A stretch of DNA of 64,000 nucleotides from positions 17,145,501 through 17,209,500 of the forward strand of contig NC_090780.1 of assembly GCF_040054535.1 (NCBI RefSeq), in the 5' to 3' direction. Made by a program: the position numbers and the translations under genes. Position 1 is the stretch's first letter; every line of letters begins with the position of its first letter. The notes under the pieces are model-generated. The model did no database searches. It was not told where the DNA came from and saw only the letters and a program-made list of their open reading frames with translations. Shown piece after piece: positions 44,164-56,472 of this stretch. This DNA is from Antennarius striatus (lineage: Eukaryota > Chordata > Actinopteri > Lophiiformes > Antennariidae).

Positions 44164-46965
44164 CATTCCACCTTCCCTGCATCCACAACACCACCAGGAG
44201 CAGGACAAACCACAGGGTTTCTTCTTCATGGCTTTGTGCTGAGTGACGCCACGCTCTAGCACAGACCTATTACAGCTCCAGTCTGGGGATTCCTAATGAC
44301 AGAGGGACATTTGTATTTTTGTTTAGTCGATTTTAACTGTGTTTCTTTTTCTCTAAATTGTTTTGTTTTTTTTTTTTTTTTTTACAGACAAGGCTTTTCT
44401 GTGATGAACAGTGGTCCTGTTTTGTACTAAATCTTATTTGATTTTTGCGACGAAAATACGTTTTTATTGTTGTTCAGATATATCTGCATTCGGCGGTACT
44501 CGGGAATGGCAGAGGTTGTTGTTTATCATGACCTGTTTGCAATTATGATGAAGTGGTGAAGAACATTTGTGCATCTTCTTTTTCATTTTTTGTGAACCAT
44601 TTTGGCTCCCAGACCAGATTTAAGTTTTTGTTGCATTTGGCATAAAACAGCGTTTTCACATGATCAGAGCAATAGGATTTCCCTGACTTGTTCAGCATAG
44701 GAGGTGGAGTTTTGATCATTATTTTGTGTAAATACTTAAAAATTACTTTTTTAATGCATAAAATCAGTCAGTGTGAGCATTACAAATTGGTTCAAATCCT
44801 ACCTGTTGCTGCAGTTTCAGTGAAATTTGGTGAATGTTATGGGGGAAAAACGTATCAAACCGCTTTTAACTTTAAACAAGGATCTGGGAGAGGCGGCTGT
44901 TGCTAGGGTGACCTGCGAGTGATGACATCATGCTGCACAGTGCTGCCACCTGTACACTATGATGACCAGAGCTCAGCAGAAGTCAGTCGTCCCTCTTGCC
45001 CCGTACTTTTTAGTCTAGTCTAGTGCAGGCTGGCCGCTCAATGTCCCGTTATGTTTGTACAGATGCTCACATTGTGAGATTAGTGAGGTTATCCAGAATC
45101 TCATGGCCTTAGTGTTTCGTTTTTTGCCTTTTTCTTATCATGGATCAGATGTATTTACTCAGATGACAGCCTTTCATCATCGGTTTTCTTTTTTTCTTCC
45201 CATACTAAAGTTGTTATCACAGCCAACAGCTTCAGTGGCACTAAAATGAACTAATGTGTGGTTGGGTGGAGTTGTCTTTTAAATCTTTTGGATCGTTGTT
45301 ACTGATGACAGTGTAACACAGTCTTTAGCCCCCCTGGAAACTGACGGTCCTGTGAGGAGTCAGTAGTAGTGAAATGTTTTCCCACTGGTTTCAGGCCACA
45401 ACTGAATCAACACTTGCTTTACTCTACTACACTCTAACAATTGCCTTTTTCTCCAGATATTATGTGGTTGATGTGTTATAATGGATGTCTGTCATGTCAT
45501 TGGGTTTAGCCTTAAGTAAGTGCGGATAAACAAATAATCATTGTAGTACTAAATGATATTGTAACAAACGATTTCTTTTACCTATGATGAACTTCTTGAT
45601 CGTACTGTGTGAACGTCTTGGACAGTCAGTCAGCACAGAGCAGATATCGGGGCCACTTCACTGCCTGTTGGAGACATTTCTCAAACTTGCCTCTTGCTGT
45701 GATTGGACCGGACCGGACTATTCTCTGTAACCCAGCTGGAAGGACTGGTCTTCAAGTACCTGTTAAGACATTACAACTGGAGTTACAGCTGAAACTAGTG
45801 AGATATTTTAATGTGAAAGTGTCATTTGAGCACAGAAGGAAGAAGAGGACTTTTAATTTGAAGATTAATTCCTAGACTGGACTGAATCGAAGAGAGCATT
45901 AGCTGGTTTTTAATTCATCACAAGCAGCTTGTGCTCGATACAGATGAGTAGGCGGCTGCTGACTTGTATATTTCAACAAACGTGTTAATGTATTTTTAAT
46001 TTTCCATTGATATTAAGGCAAAAGTTGTAGTATGGTTCAAGTGTGGTCAGGGATGGGGTTTTATGTGACTTGATGAGTTGAAGTAAAATCCAGTTTCAGC
46101 AATGGGGCCCAGTTTGAGACATGTTTCCATTTGCAATGGAAACACTATTCCAGAACTGGGGAAGGATTACTGCTGGCAGGAGCACATAGGGAAATGGCTA
46201 AAGGGCAATAGAGTAGATAGCTGAGGTCACTTGTTGTTACCTTGTTGTCATTTGTTTTTAGTATTCTCAATCTCGTTGTTAAAATGCAATAGTACCCTTG
46301 AGTCTCAGATCATTTGTTTATAAGATTGAGGTTTAATTTTTCAGGCAGATCCGAGGATTTATTTGTCTGACAATTTTTCATCACATTTCGATGATTGTTT
46401 CAAGGACCTTTTTTTATTCTGATGAAATTGTAAACACTGGAGTGAAAGGAAAAGATAAAAAAAAAGAGATGGATATTTTTTCCTTCAGACTGTACTAGAT
46501 TTTAGGGTTTAGACTAAGCCTATTTCTCCTCAACTTGGCACAGAACGTGGACAGAACCATTTGGATCAGTACAGTTGAGCCCAGTATGTTCAGTAATTTT
46601 GACATTAGAGGCAGCAGTAACACAAGAAAATGTTTTTTTTTATACTAAGTCCCTGGTATTTGTAGTAAATTATATTGATAATGGTATTAGATGATCAACA
46701 GCAACTGTAGCTATCACAGATTAGTTGTTTTCTTTATTAGTCTTGCATGCAGTTATGGTCCTCAGTTAAAATAGGATCTTGATATTAATTATTTTGTGTA
46801 GGAAAATGAGTGCATACGGATAACTTCCTAAAACATGTTACAATGATTATTGTAAAATGGGCTAACTAATATGTACCCTTGTGATCCAATTAGTTTCAAG
46901 TATATGAAAATCAGAGGAGAGGCTTCTTACTATTATGCTGAAATAAAAGAATTTGTAAAGGACTT
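44164..46965 (+). other. ZNF740: Probable ZNF740 3' UTR
   Basis: Non-coding sequence without recognised repeats. The first AATAAA on the plus strand that I find after the stop is at 46942-46947, giving a UTR of about 2.8 kb. The true end is not proven. Confidence 0.45.
46942..46947 (+). terminator. ZNF740: Candidate ZNF740 poly(A) signal
   Basis: AATAAA within GAAATAAAAGAATTTG, followed by T/G-rich sequence. Confidence 0.4.
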
Positions 46966-48537
46966 TTGTACACTCACTACATGTGTTGACTTCATTCTGA
47001 TGTTTTTCATCCCATCTTAAATTTTTACTCCAAACCTCGTCTCATTCTGAATTAAGAATGTTGCACAAACGCATCCTTTTCACATTTAAAGTACTCACCA
47101 GTGTTACCCATAATTCACTCTACATCACATTCGATGGTTAATAGATTAACCATAAATATAAAAACTTCATGCTTAGTGATCTCAAAATACAATATTTTAT
47201 GGAATAATGACACCCCAGACTCCTGCAGTCCAAAGGTAGTTGATTTTTATAAATTCAATCTTAAGCAAGATTGCATCACTGAGATGAAATATAAAATAAG
47301 GTTAGGTGTGACAATGTGTAATTTTTTCTTATATGAAGTTATTTTACTCAGTTGTACATTTTTCCAAATTTGTTAAGAATATGTCTACCACAAAGACAGC
47401 AATCATTAATCATTTACTGATTATTAGGTGTGGTGTCTCATCTGTAATTCAAAATAAATTCTCATGACAATCGTATTATGAAGAATTAATAGGTTACTCT
47501 TTAGGCACATTTTGTAGTTTACGGCATCCTTAAAGCATGCATTGAAATTTCCTCTGGATAAAAATATTGCAATAGGCCAATTTTTGTCTAAATATTTTCT
47601 GATAGTCCTCTAAATCGTTCAAATAATTTAAGTTATTAGAACATCACAATCATTTGTGAATACTTCTGCCCTCCCTGATCTGTACTGATTCAGAAACGGT
47701 AAGAATTCTGACAATGTCAAGAATACTCCTTACAACAAAACATCTGAATTTCTTTAGCAGTCGAATTTTATATTTTAAATTAACTCTAGGGAATTTAATC
47801 ATCCAAAAACTCTTTGAATCAAATGATGGTCTCCATGGTGATTCTGCACCAGCTGCGCAACCAAACCTTTGAACCGAATCCCAGTACTGATCTGTTGTGT
47901 TGGACTAAAATCTCACACTCCATTTATGTAATCTGATGTATTACGTTGATTAAAGGAAACAAGTGCGTCCTTATTTTAAATTTCAAAGCAATGCTGTTTT
48001 GATGGAAGGTTCAGGTCCGAATGCCACAACAGGAATTAACATGGAGCATACAACTTATTTTTTCAAAATAATATATTAATTGTGGAGGTTATATACTAAA
48101 GATGTGCTTTGATCAAATCTTTCAGATTAGGTTATTTTCACCCAGTTGCTTGGGAAAATACTGAGCCAGCACTGTATTATCAAACAGAAATCTTTCACAA
48201 CCGAAAAACAACATCTAATCCAAGCCTCTAATCTAAACCTCTAACATAATGTTTATTTTCAAGGAGAAAAAACCCCAACTTCTGACCTGAGTGTAGGTGG
48301 TTTGTGTTCCAGTAAACATTTGTGACAAATACAGACCCTGTTCTGCAGACTCCTCAGCTTTGCGCTGTAATGACACCAGACCGGCGGTAGGAGGCGCAGC
48401 CCACGAATCTGACGACATACAGGAAGATGTAGAAGAAGAACGCACTAGCGGAAGTACTCCGTGTTTATTTCATTAATATCCAACATTTAAAAAGCTGCTA
48501 TCATTTAACGTTTGAGGTAGTTTGAGGTTAAAAAAAA
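46966..48537. other. Intergenic region and SMUG1 upstream region
   Basis: AT-rich until about 48300, then more GC-rich. The segment 48340-48537 probably holds the SMUG1 promoter and 5' UTR; no TATA box is evident. Confidence 0.5.
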
Positions 48538-49574
48538 ATGTCCGATGATAAAGAATCTGTAGAGGAAACAGCTGAACTCTACGTCGGAGATGATCGGAGC
48601 CCATTGTGTGATCCGAAGGGGTGCTGTCCTGTGAGTCTACTGGGGGGCAATGGAACCCCCTCCGCCAGGTTTCTGCAGGTGGAACTGGAATTGAACACCC
48701 ACCTCCGGCGGCTCAGCTTCAGCGAACCCGTCCGGTACATCTACAACCCGCTGGAGTACGCGTGGGACACCCACCGGAGCTACGTGGACCAATACTGCCG
48801 GGGGGGTCAGAAGGTCCTGTTTCTAGGCATGAATCCAGGACCTTTCGGGATGGCACAGACCGGGGTGAGAACAGATTTAGGTGTGTGAGTTTCACATTCA
48901 CCCAGTTAGAGATTTAATCCCAACTAATTCTTATTTAGATCAATGTTAGTTTTGCTGCTTTCTGCAGCAACTCTTTATGTTATGTCTTTGACACACCTTT
49001 ATTGAGCTGTTTTTCCTCTGCACAGGTTCCCTTTGGTGAAGTCAAGTCAGTTGTTGACTGGCTGAAGATCACCGGAGAGGTCGGTCGTCCTCCCGATGAG
49101 CATCCAAAACGGCGGATCACGGGCCTGGCGTGCACTCAGAGTGAAGTCAGCGGTGCACGCTTCTGGGGCTTCTTCAGGAAGCTGTGTGGAGAACCAGGAC
49201 AGTTTTTCCAACACTGCTTTGTGCACAATCTGTGTCCACTCATTTTCATGAGCGCCAGTGGGAAGAATTTAACCCCACCAGAGCTGCTTGCAGCTGAGCG
49301 CGACGCTCTCCTGAAACTGTGTGACATCGCTCTTTGCCAGGTGGTGAAGGTTCTGGGCGTATCCATGGTGATCGGAGTCGGAAGAGTTGCAGAACAGAGG
49401 GCCAGACGAGCGCTGGCTGCCGACGGCGTGGATGTACGAGTTGAAGGCATCATGCATCCTTCACCTCGGAACCCTCAAGCCAACAAGGGCTGGTCGGAAG
49501 TTGCTAAAGCTAGACTTTCAGAACTCGGTGTCATGTCGCTGCTGAGCAGCGCGGCTGACGGTGGATCGGGATGA
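48538..49574 (+). CDS. SMUG1: Single-strand-selective monofunctional uracil-DNA glycosylase
   Basis: Two exons, 48538-48864 and 49026-49574, joined in phase 0, give 291 residues (human 270). Uracil-DNA glycosylases of this family remove uracil and 5-hydroxymethyluracil from DNA as the first step of base excision repair in the nucleus. The catalytic motif [13 protein letters not shown] is intact, with Asn99 in the place of human Asn85, and is joined across the intron to VPFGEV. The second motif [13 protein letters not shown] has His253 in the place of human His239. The 14-residue offset is constant, so the extra length is at the N-terminus and the C-terminus. [12 protein letters not shown] and [10 protein letters not shown] are also conserved. 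The ATG has A at -3. The two-exon structure is compact. Confidence 0.96.
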
Positions 49575-50751
49575 GTCTGTGTGTGTGATGTGATCTCCAC
49601 TGAACACTCTCCTCACTGCTCAAGATCTATTGATATGTTAATACGTCCTTTACAGATCAGTGTTTGCAGGACTTAACTCGTTTCAAAGAAAACACACTAA
49701 TGTTAGTTTAACATGCTTCAGCTAAACATGAGTCAGCCGTAACATAAATCACCACTGACGGCTGAAGAGAGCAGTCGATCTCAGTAATAATGCATTTACC
49801 CACCTGGTCAACAGGTGAACATTATGTTCTATCAAAGCAGGAAAATGATGAAGCATGAGGATCTCAGGAACTTTGACAGGAGCCACGTGTGTCGTCCAGA
49901 CGACCATGTGTTTTCCTGAGTGTTCTCGATTTGCAGGATTTCATTCCTACCTGAACTTGTCCCAGAAAGTTCAACTGTGAAACCAGCAGCGGGGTCATGG
50001 GCACCCAGTCAGATTACAAATGCTGTGGAGACCTCTCTCCACTGCCCAGACTGCCTACGGTGTCACGTGATGTTGACTTTGTCTCTAAATTCCTCAGATC
50101 TCAAACCAGTTGTTCGTCTGTGGGATCTGCCGGACAAACTGGTTACAACTCTCAAGGAGGACAAGGAGAAGCGTCTCGGTGCCAGATCAGCACACCTTCA
50201 GGGTGGAGTCAAAGCTTTGATGAGTCAGAGCTGTCTTGTTGGAAAAATGGGACCTATTCAGTATCACATGTGTGTTTTTAATGTCTGTATGTTTGTATAT
50301 AAAACACAAACTCAGGGTTTTTGAGAGATATTTTGTATTTAAATACTCTTGTTTGGTAACTGAATTATTTGATTCAGTAAGGAGGGAAACCGGCCTTAAA
50401 ATGGTAGGGTGAGGGTTTTTTAACTTAGCTGTAATAAAGGCAGTAACACCTGTGCTAACGATCATACATATTGGGAAATCTAAACGTATCTGCGATGGTA
50501 TAGATTTATGACACTAAAAGTTTTTCACTGAACTCTTACATGTTCACAAAAGGAGAAGTTGAGAAAAATAAAACCAAAAGTCCCACTAACTTTACTTGAC
50601 CATTAATAACATTACAGATTTTTTTTAATTTTCATACTGGACTACTGTATACAGCTGTTTTATAGAGATGTATAAGTATGTATATCATTCATGATATAAA
50701 TGTTTTATTTACTCACACTGTTCTGTATTTCTGGGCTGATTACGGTTGAAA

Positions 50752-50757
50752 AATAAA
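50752..50757 (+). terminator. SMUG1: Candidate SMUG1 poly(A) signal
   Basis: AATAAA about 1.18 kb after the stop codon, in GAAAAATAAACTTTTG. Confidence 0.5.
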
Positions 50758-52640
50758 CTTTTGTATAAACAAAGACTTCATATTGAAATCCCAAACTGAA
50801 TTCTTGTCTCTGCTTCAACTGTTGTGAAACATTTTTGTTCAAGGACAAGCATCAGTGGAGGCCTCCAGCACCACAAGCTTTACTGCACTGTAATTTACAG
50901 AAGTAATACTTGATGGAATGTTTCTGCTATCACATCAGAAAAAGTTGGTGAAAATAATTACAGTACTGTACTTTAGCCCCAGAGCTCCACTTTAATTTGT
51001 TGAGGGAAGAACTGTCTCTGTTGGAGAACTTTGCACCACTTGTATTTTTTGTGCTGTGAAAAATCTAAATGCTATTTTTCTGGAATGACCAGTTAAATTT
51101 TAATTGGTTGTTCTGAAAGCTGTCAAGTTTTTGATTTTTCTAGAAAACGATAAGTGTATCGAAAGAAAAAAACCCCACAAAATCAGAAACAACTACTATC
51201 TGTACTTCTTCCAAGAAGCTACTAAACAGATCACGTGCCGACACCCCCAAAGACCCCAAATTAGAATCTCCTCTGGCTGCTGCAGCACAGCTGGATGTCA
51301 CTGGTTTGGACTGTACACAAGAGAATCTGCACAGAGGTTAGTAAAATGACATGACATTTTATGAAAAATGAAGAAGAATTCTCAAAAAGTATGAGGATAG
51401 AACTCTGATAAATCTGTATCTGTCCTCTGTTCATGTAAACATGTAAGTGCCTCCTGACTTCTACACTAACACCCTGTTTAAAACCCAGGAAGTATTTTCA
51501 GAGCAGTTGAAAACAAACAGAGGAAAGGTCCACATTATAAATGACTCACATTCAGGAAATGAGTTGGCTATTTATTGTGGATGTTTGATGTCGCCCTGGG
51601 GATTCTGCTTTCTTCTTTTATTCCTTTAATGGATCCCAGACGTCAAAGTTTCCTGGAGTTTATTTAAAAGATTTATGTAGCCTCAGATGCCGTCCTGACA
51701 ATCCCTGACCACCAACCCCTTCAATTCAGTGAACAATAACCACCAGCAGAAGATACTTTTTGCCATCATGCAGTAATGGGATGTCTGACGACCCCTGTAC
51801 TCAAGGACTGCATCTCCCATGAGCAGACCAGCATCGCCCATTTTTACTTGGGGGGGGGGGCTCATGCCTCAGACGTTGTGAAACTCTTGCACCTGACAGG
51901 ATAACTCATCATTATCAGCAGACTGATGCAGAGCTCTGTCCTCCATGAGGCAGCAGAAAACTAAAGCCAGCAGAACGAGGTAAAAGAAAATTAACATCAT
52001 TATGTATTATATTATACTACAATAACTGTATATTGTATATATGTTATTTCATAAATATTTCATTATTACAGGTACATCTGTTTTTAAGAAAACCTATAAT
52101 AAGTGTGTGTGTGTGACTAAGAAAAGTTGTTATTTATTTATTTCTATTAATAGAAAGCTTATAAAGTAATTATCATAAACGTTATTTTTATATTTTTATT
52201 ACGGTATAAATGCAGCTATGATGCAAATATTTTTTTAGGACTGAAATATAAAACAGGGAAAGAAATCCATGTCAATCTTGAAAAATAAATCTGATATCAG
52301 TTGGATGAGATATATTATGACCAGTAATTACATCAGATAAAGAAGTTTTTGTATGGGTTCATCATTTTTACTGTTGAAGAGAATAATTGGAATAAATTAG
52401 AGTCGTGTACAGATGTGCAAAAAGTCCTCTGAGTGTCTCAGTTTCTTTACAGATATACCTGTACATCATAGACATAGATGTATATCTGCAGATATACAGA
52501 TTGTTGTTGTTTATCATCTTGTTCTGAGGCCATAGGCGGGGGGTGTTGTGAGCGCTGCATTCCTGTCCCGTCTCTGCTATCGCGTTTCATCAGCTGTTCT
52601 CCTCCAGACTGAAACTGGACCCGATTCTCTGGACCCACGT

Positions 52641-52655
52641 ATGTTTTCTTCCTAA
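52641..52655 (+). other. Four-codon upstream ORF before CALCOCO1
   Basis: ATG TTT TCT TCC TAA lies 36 nt upstream of the main ATG. It matters only if this stretch is exonic rather than intronic; an acceptor-like AG at 52659-52660 leaves both readings open. Confidence 0.35.
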
Positions 52656-52676
52656 ACAGCACTGGTTTCTATTACC

Positions 52677-55600
52677 ATGGATAAGCAGCCCGCTGTGGTG
52701 TTTCGAAATGTGGGACAGCTTTACTTCCCCCAAACCAAAGTGGAGTGCCATTACAGTCTGACCCCCTCCCATCAGTGGAGCAGCAGCGACTGGATCGGAA
52801 TCTTTGAGGTTGAACATTAACTTAAATCTACACAAACACCCTCAGCATTTTATCCAAGCTGTGTTCCATGTAGGGGTGGGGGGATGGGATTGACGCTCAT
52901 CCTGCTTGACTTCCTGGCACAGGTGGGCTGGTCTTCAGTGAAACATTATTATACATACACATGGGCTCTGGTTCCTGAGGGCCACACCGAGGGCACTGAT
53001 GCCAACTGCTGTGTGATATTCCACGGTGAGAATTCAGAATGTGACACAAGTAATAATGAGATCAATAATCTTGATTTTCTCATCACGTCACTGATCTTTC
53101 TGGTGCGAGTTGTATTTGCCTTCCCTCTAGGGCTTCACTTTACTTCTGTAATACTTCATAAACAGATGAGAGATATTTCCATCTGCTTCCTGTAGCGTCC
53201 TACTTGCCCCGCCCCGGCGCCGTGGAGTATGAGTTCATATATGTGGATAAAGCGGGACGGGTGTGTGCCCGGAGTCGCCCGTTCACCTTTTGTGCTCCAA
53301 AGCCGCTGGAGGAGCTGGAGACTCTGAAAGAGGAGCAAGATGAGGATGATGAAGAGGAGGAGCTGCTCCTCGTCATCCCAAAGGCACAGCTTCTGCAGGT
53401 GGGAATAAAAATGAAAGTACAAACACAAAAAAAATCTGCTTTTCCTGTTAAAATCACCCATTTAAACACAAATCTCTATTTTCTTGCTGGTAACAGCGTC
53501 GGCTAGAGGAAAGCGTCAAAAAGCAGGAGGCGTTGCAGAAAGATCTTGACGCCACTAGAAAAGAGATGGAGGATGAGAGAAAGACGAGCAAGAAAGCAAA
53601 GATGGAGTGGGAGCGAGAAAGAGGAGCAATGAAGGAAGAGATCGCAGAACTCAGAGACAACATGAGACAAAACTATCAGTCGCTGAAGAAGATGGAGGGA
53701 AAACACAAGGTACAGTACGGAGTTTAACTTCAGTCAGACATGTGATTAAAAAATATACACCTGGAGAAATGTCTGTCATCCTTTCCTCTCTCTAAAACAC
53801 AAGGATGTGAAATATAGTGAGGAAAATCTGACCTGTGAATTGAGCAAACTGATGGCTGAAAAAATTGAGAATCTGCAGCAAATCCGAGACCTGAATGACC
53901 GGGAGAACGAAGGAAACATAGAACTGGAAAGGCAAGTGTTTGAGAACTTTGTCTTTGTACGCTTCCTTCTTAATATTTTTGTCCCACAGGTTGAAGGAAA
54001 GAGTGAAGAAATTATCTTGTCAGATGAAACACGATGAGGGAAAGCGAAAGTCTCTTCAGGTAGTTGCTTCATCTCCTGTAAAAAACGCTGATAGTCAAAC
54101 ATGGAACCAGTTGATATTAATTCAGGAGCAGATCCACAGGTGACTCCCCTCATTTCAGACGTTTCTGTCCATCTCTGGTCTGCAGGTGGAGAACGAGGTT
54201 GCTCTGGTGAAGGTTCAGGGGCTGCAGGAGCGTCTGGAGGCCAGTGAACACACCGCTGAAAGCCTCCGCAGGGAGCTGAGGGAGCTGGGAGTCCGTGAAG
54301 GTCACACCCACACGGAGCTGCACCAGGCCCGGCTCCAGGTGGCCCAGCTCACCCTCCAGATGTCCGAGGAGAACCTGGTCCTCAGGGAGGAGCGTGGCAA
54401 CTGGGCCTTAGAAAGAGAAGCCAACAAACATGCAGCTGAGGTGAGGATGCTTCAAGGAATGATGCTGCAAAAGCACAGCGTGGTCCTGATGTAAAACCTT
54501 TTTTTGTAATTTATTTTTGTGCAGACTGAGAAAAAGAAATTCCAAGAATTGATGTGTGAGGTTCAGAGGATGGAGGAGTGGCTCCAGGAGGAGAGGATGG
54601 AAAGGGAGAGACTGGAGGTAGAGCTGGGCAATGAGAGAGACTGTAATCGAGTAAGTAAAGCAAATTACAAGAAGGGCTTTTAGTTAATAAACAAACACAT
54701 TTGGCGCTAAATTTAAATGTTTATCTGTGTCGTCAGTAGTTCAGATTACATTTTTGAAACTGGAGAGTTATTTATAAGTAATGTGCAGGCACAAATAGAT
54801 GCCAGTATATATTTCCTGTCATCAACAGCAGGAAATAAGACATGCCAGTTGTACAAGTGGGTGATCAGGTGGGGTTTTTTTGATGCTGTTGCCTCCTATA
54901 GGTGCTGCTGAATGAGCTTCAAGAGGTGAGATCCAGTCAGAGGAAAGCCAAGAGAGAGAGGGACGAGCATCAGGCCGCAAAACAGGTAAAAGGAAGACGA
55001 AGGACAAAGGAAGGATGTTTTTACAACATGCAAATGAAAGTGCAAATTTATTAGAGGTGAAATTTAACTTTTCACGTCTGTCTTTTTCAAAATGTTGGGA
55101 AATTAACTGAATGGCATCAAATACTTTTCTCATCATTAGTTTAAAATTAAATCAATGCTGAAAAACTGAATCAAAGAAATCTGACCTAAGTATTTAATGT
55201 CAGTGTCGGCGGATGAAGGTTAAAAATAACCCAATATTGTGTGTCGTCTCTTTTAGCAGTGGGATTTTATATTCTTTTGCACTTACAGTCAAAATTTAGC
55301 ACAGATAAAAAATGTTAAATTATAGAAGGTAAGTGACTTGTGAACTTCCAACAGGAGGAAAACGCTGTTAATAATTCTCTGCTTTAAATGTGTGTGTTTG
55401 ACACGTGACGCTCACAGGAGCTGCTCCACTACATCCTCCAGCTGGAGCAGAGGTTGGGGATTGTACCAGAAACGGAATCCCATGGCGACGTTCCCACATG
55501 TGTCTGTGAGTCATGTATGTATGTATGTTTGTATGCAGTTTCTTCTCCTCTGCGGCAGATCAAAGTGAAGACGGGTGTGTGCTCATTCAAACAGCTGCCA

Positions 55601-56472
55601 GCTCTTCCTCTGAGGATGATGACGATGATGCATCATCAGGGTCTCCCAGGTCCACTCGAACCCCTCTTTTCCCGTCCTCAGAGGGAGACCCACCAGACTC
55701 CAACACGCAGGTATGACATCATATCACATATTGACCAAACATGTTATAACATCCCAACAGTCCTGGAGTTTTCTGGCGAAGTTTTGCAGCAATTCTATTG
55801 CTGAGCAAAGTTTTTTTTTATTCAGTTTTTTATTCAGTCATATTTAAAAGCAAACGCACAAGACAAAGATTCACCCAGGAAAACAAAGTGGTTCATGTGT
55901 GGTTAAAAAGATGGTAAAAATGATTCCTTCCTTCTTCAAATTCCTTTGTATTTTTCAAGAGCAGCTGATTTATGAGACGGTTTGATGATTTATTTCAAAT
56001 ATAAACAAACACAAATCAAACAAATAAATAACACACTTTAATGAACTGTAAATTTATTTATCCCATTGTCTGGACTGACATCCTGACACTTACACTGTAA
56101 GTGTATCCCTGCTTCTTCCTCTCCAACAGGATGTGAGGACCCGGCCTTGTGAGGACGGAGCTGCTGAAGGGAAGACGCTGATCCTTCCAGAACTGTCTGA
56201 CCCCGTCCTGAGGTGACACTTCTGGACTTTTAACAGTCATTCTAACCGTCGCCCTTGCCGCTCCTCGTCTGCGGTCACTTCTCCTAAAACTTGCAATGAC
56301 TTCATTCACACGTCGTGCTGTTGTCGTCTCATGCAAGCTGTCAGTTCATGTACCGGTAGCTGTGACAGTTTGGGTTCGACTCTTTGTCTGCTGTTGGGTT
56401 TTTTTTATCATCTGCACCTTCAGTAAAACTTTTTCTCTCTGCAGTGAGCGAGCAGACTCCCCCATGTGGTAA
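52677..56472 (+). CDS. CALCOCO1: Calcium-binding and coiled-coil domain protein 1, lacking the C-terminal zinc finger
   Basis: Thirteen exons: 52677-52808, 52923-53025, 53196-53398, 53497-53709, 53804-53931, 53990-54059, 54186-54440, 54525-54650, 54902-54985, 55418-55505, 55559-55710, 56130-56212, 56445-56472 (TAA). Phases close to 554 residues. An N-terminal SKICH domain ([44 protein letters not shown]) ends in [12 protein letters not shown]. The LVI there occupies the place of the non-canonical LC3-interacting motif of the NDP52 family. A long coiled coil follows (residues about 147-480), then an acidic, serine-rich stretch ([16 protein letters not shown]) and the end ERADSPMW. The mammalian protein (about 691 residues) is an autophagy/ER-phagy receptor and transcription coactivator with a C-terminal zinc finger, which is absent here. 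The fifth intron uses a GC donor (53932-53933). Synteny with RARG and SMUG1 favours CALCOCO1 over CALCOCO2 or TAX1BP1. Confidence 0.88.

Larger units (their letters stand above)
49575..52660. other. SMUG1 3' UTR, intergenic space and CALCOCO1 upstream region
   Basis: After the putative SMUG1 end near 50775 the sequence is AT-rich with no recognised gene. Near 51950-51980 an exon-like AGCAGAACGAG followed by a GTAAAA donor could be a CALCOCO1 non-coding exon. A GC-rich patch (GGCGGGGGGTGTTG, about 52530) is an alternative start region. Confidence 0.45.

Noticed and set aside
44688-45875. Open frames in the ZNF740 3' region
   Set aside because: Short, no homology recognised, no splice support; treated as 3' UTR.
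49136-49457. Minus-strand frames over SMUG1 exon 2
   Set aside because: Shadows of the SMUG1 coding frame; no family resemblance.
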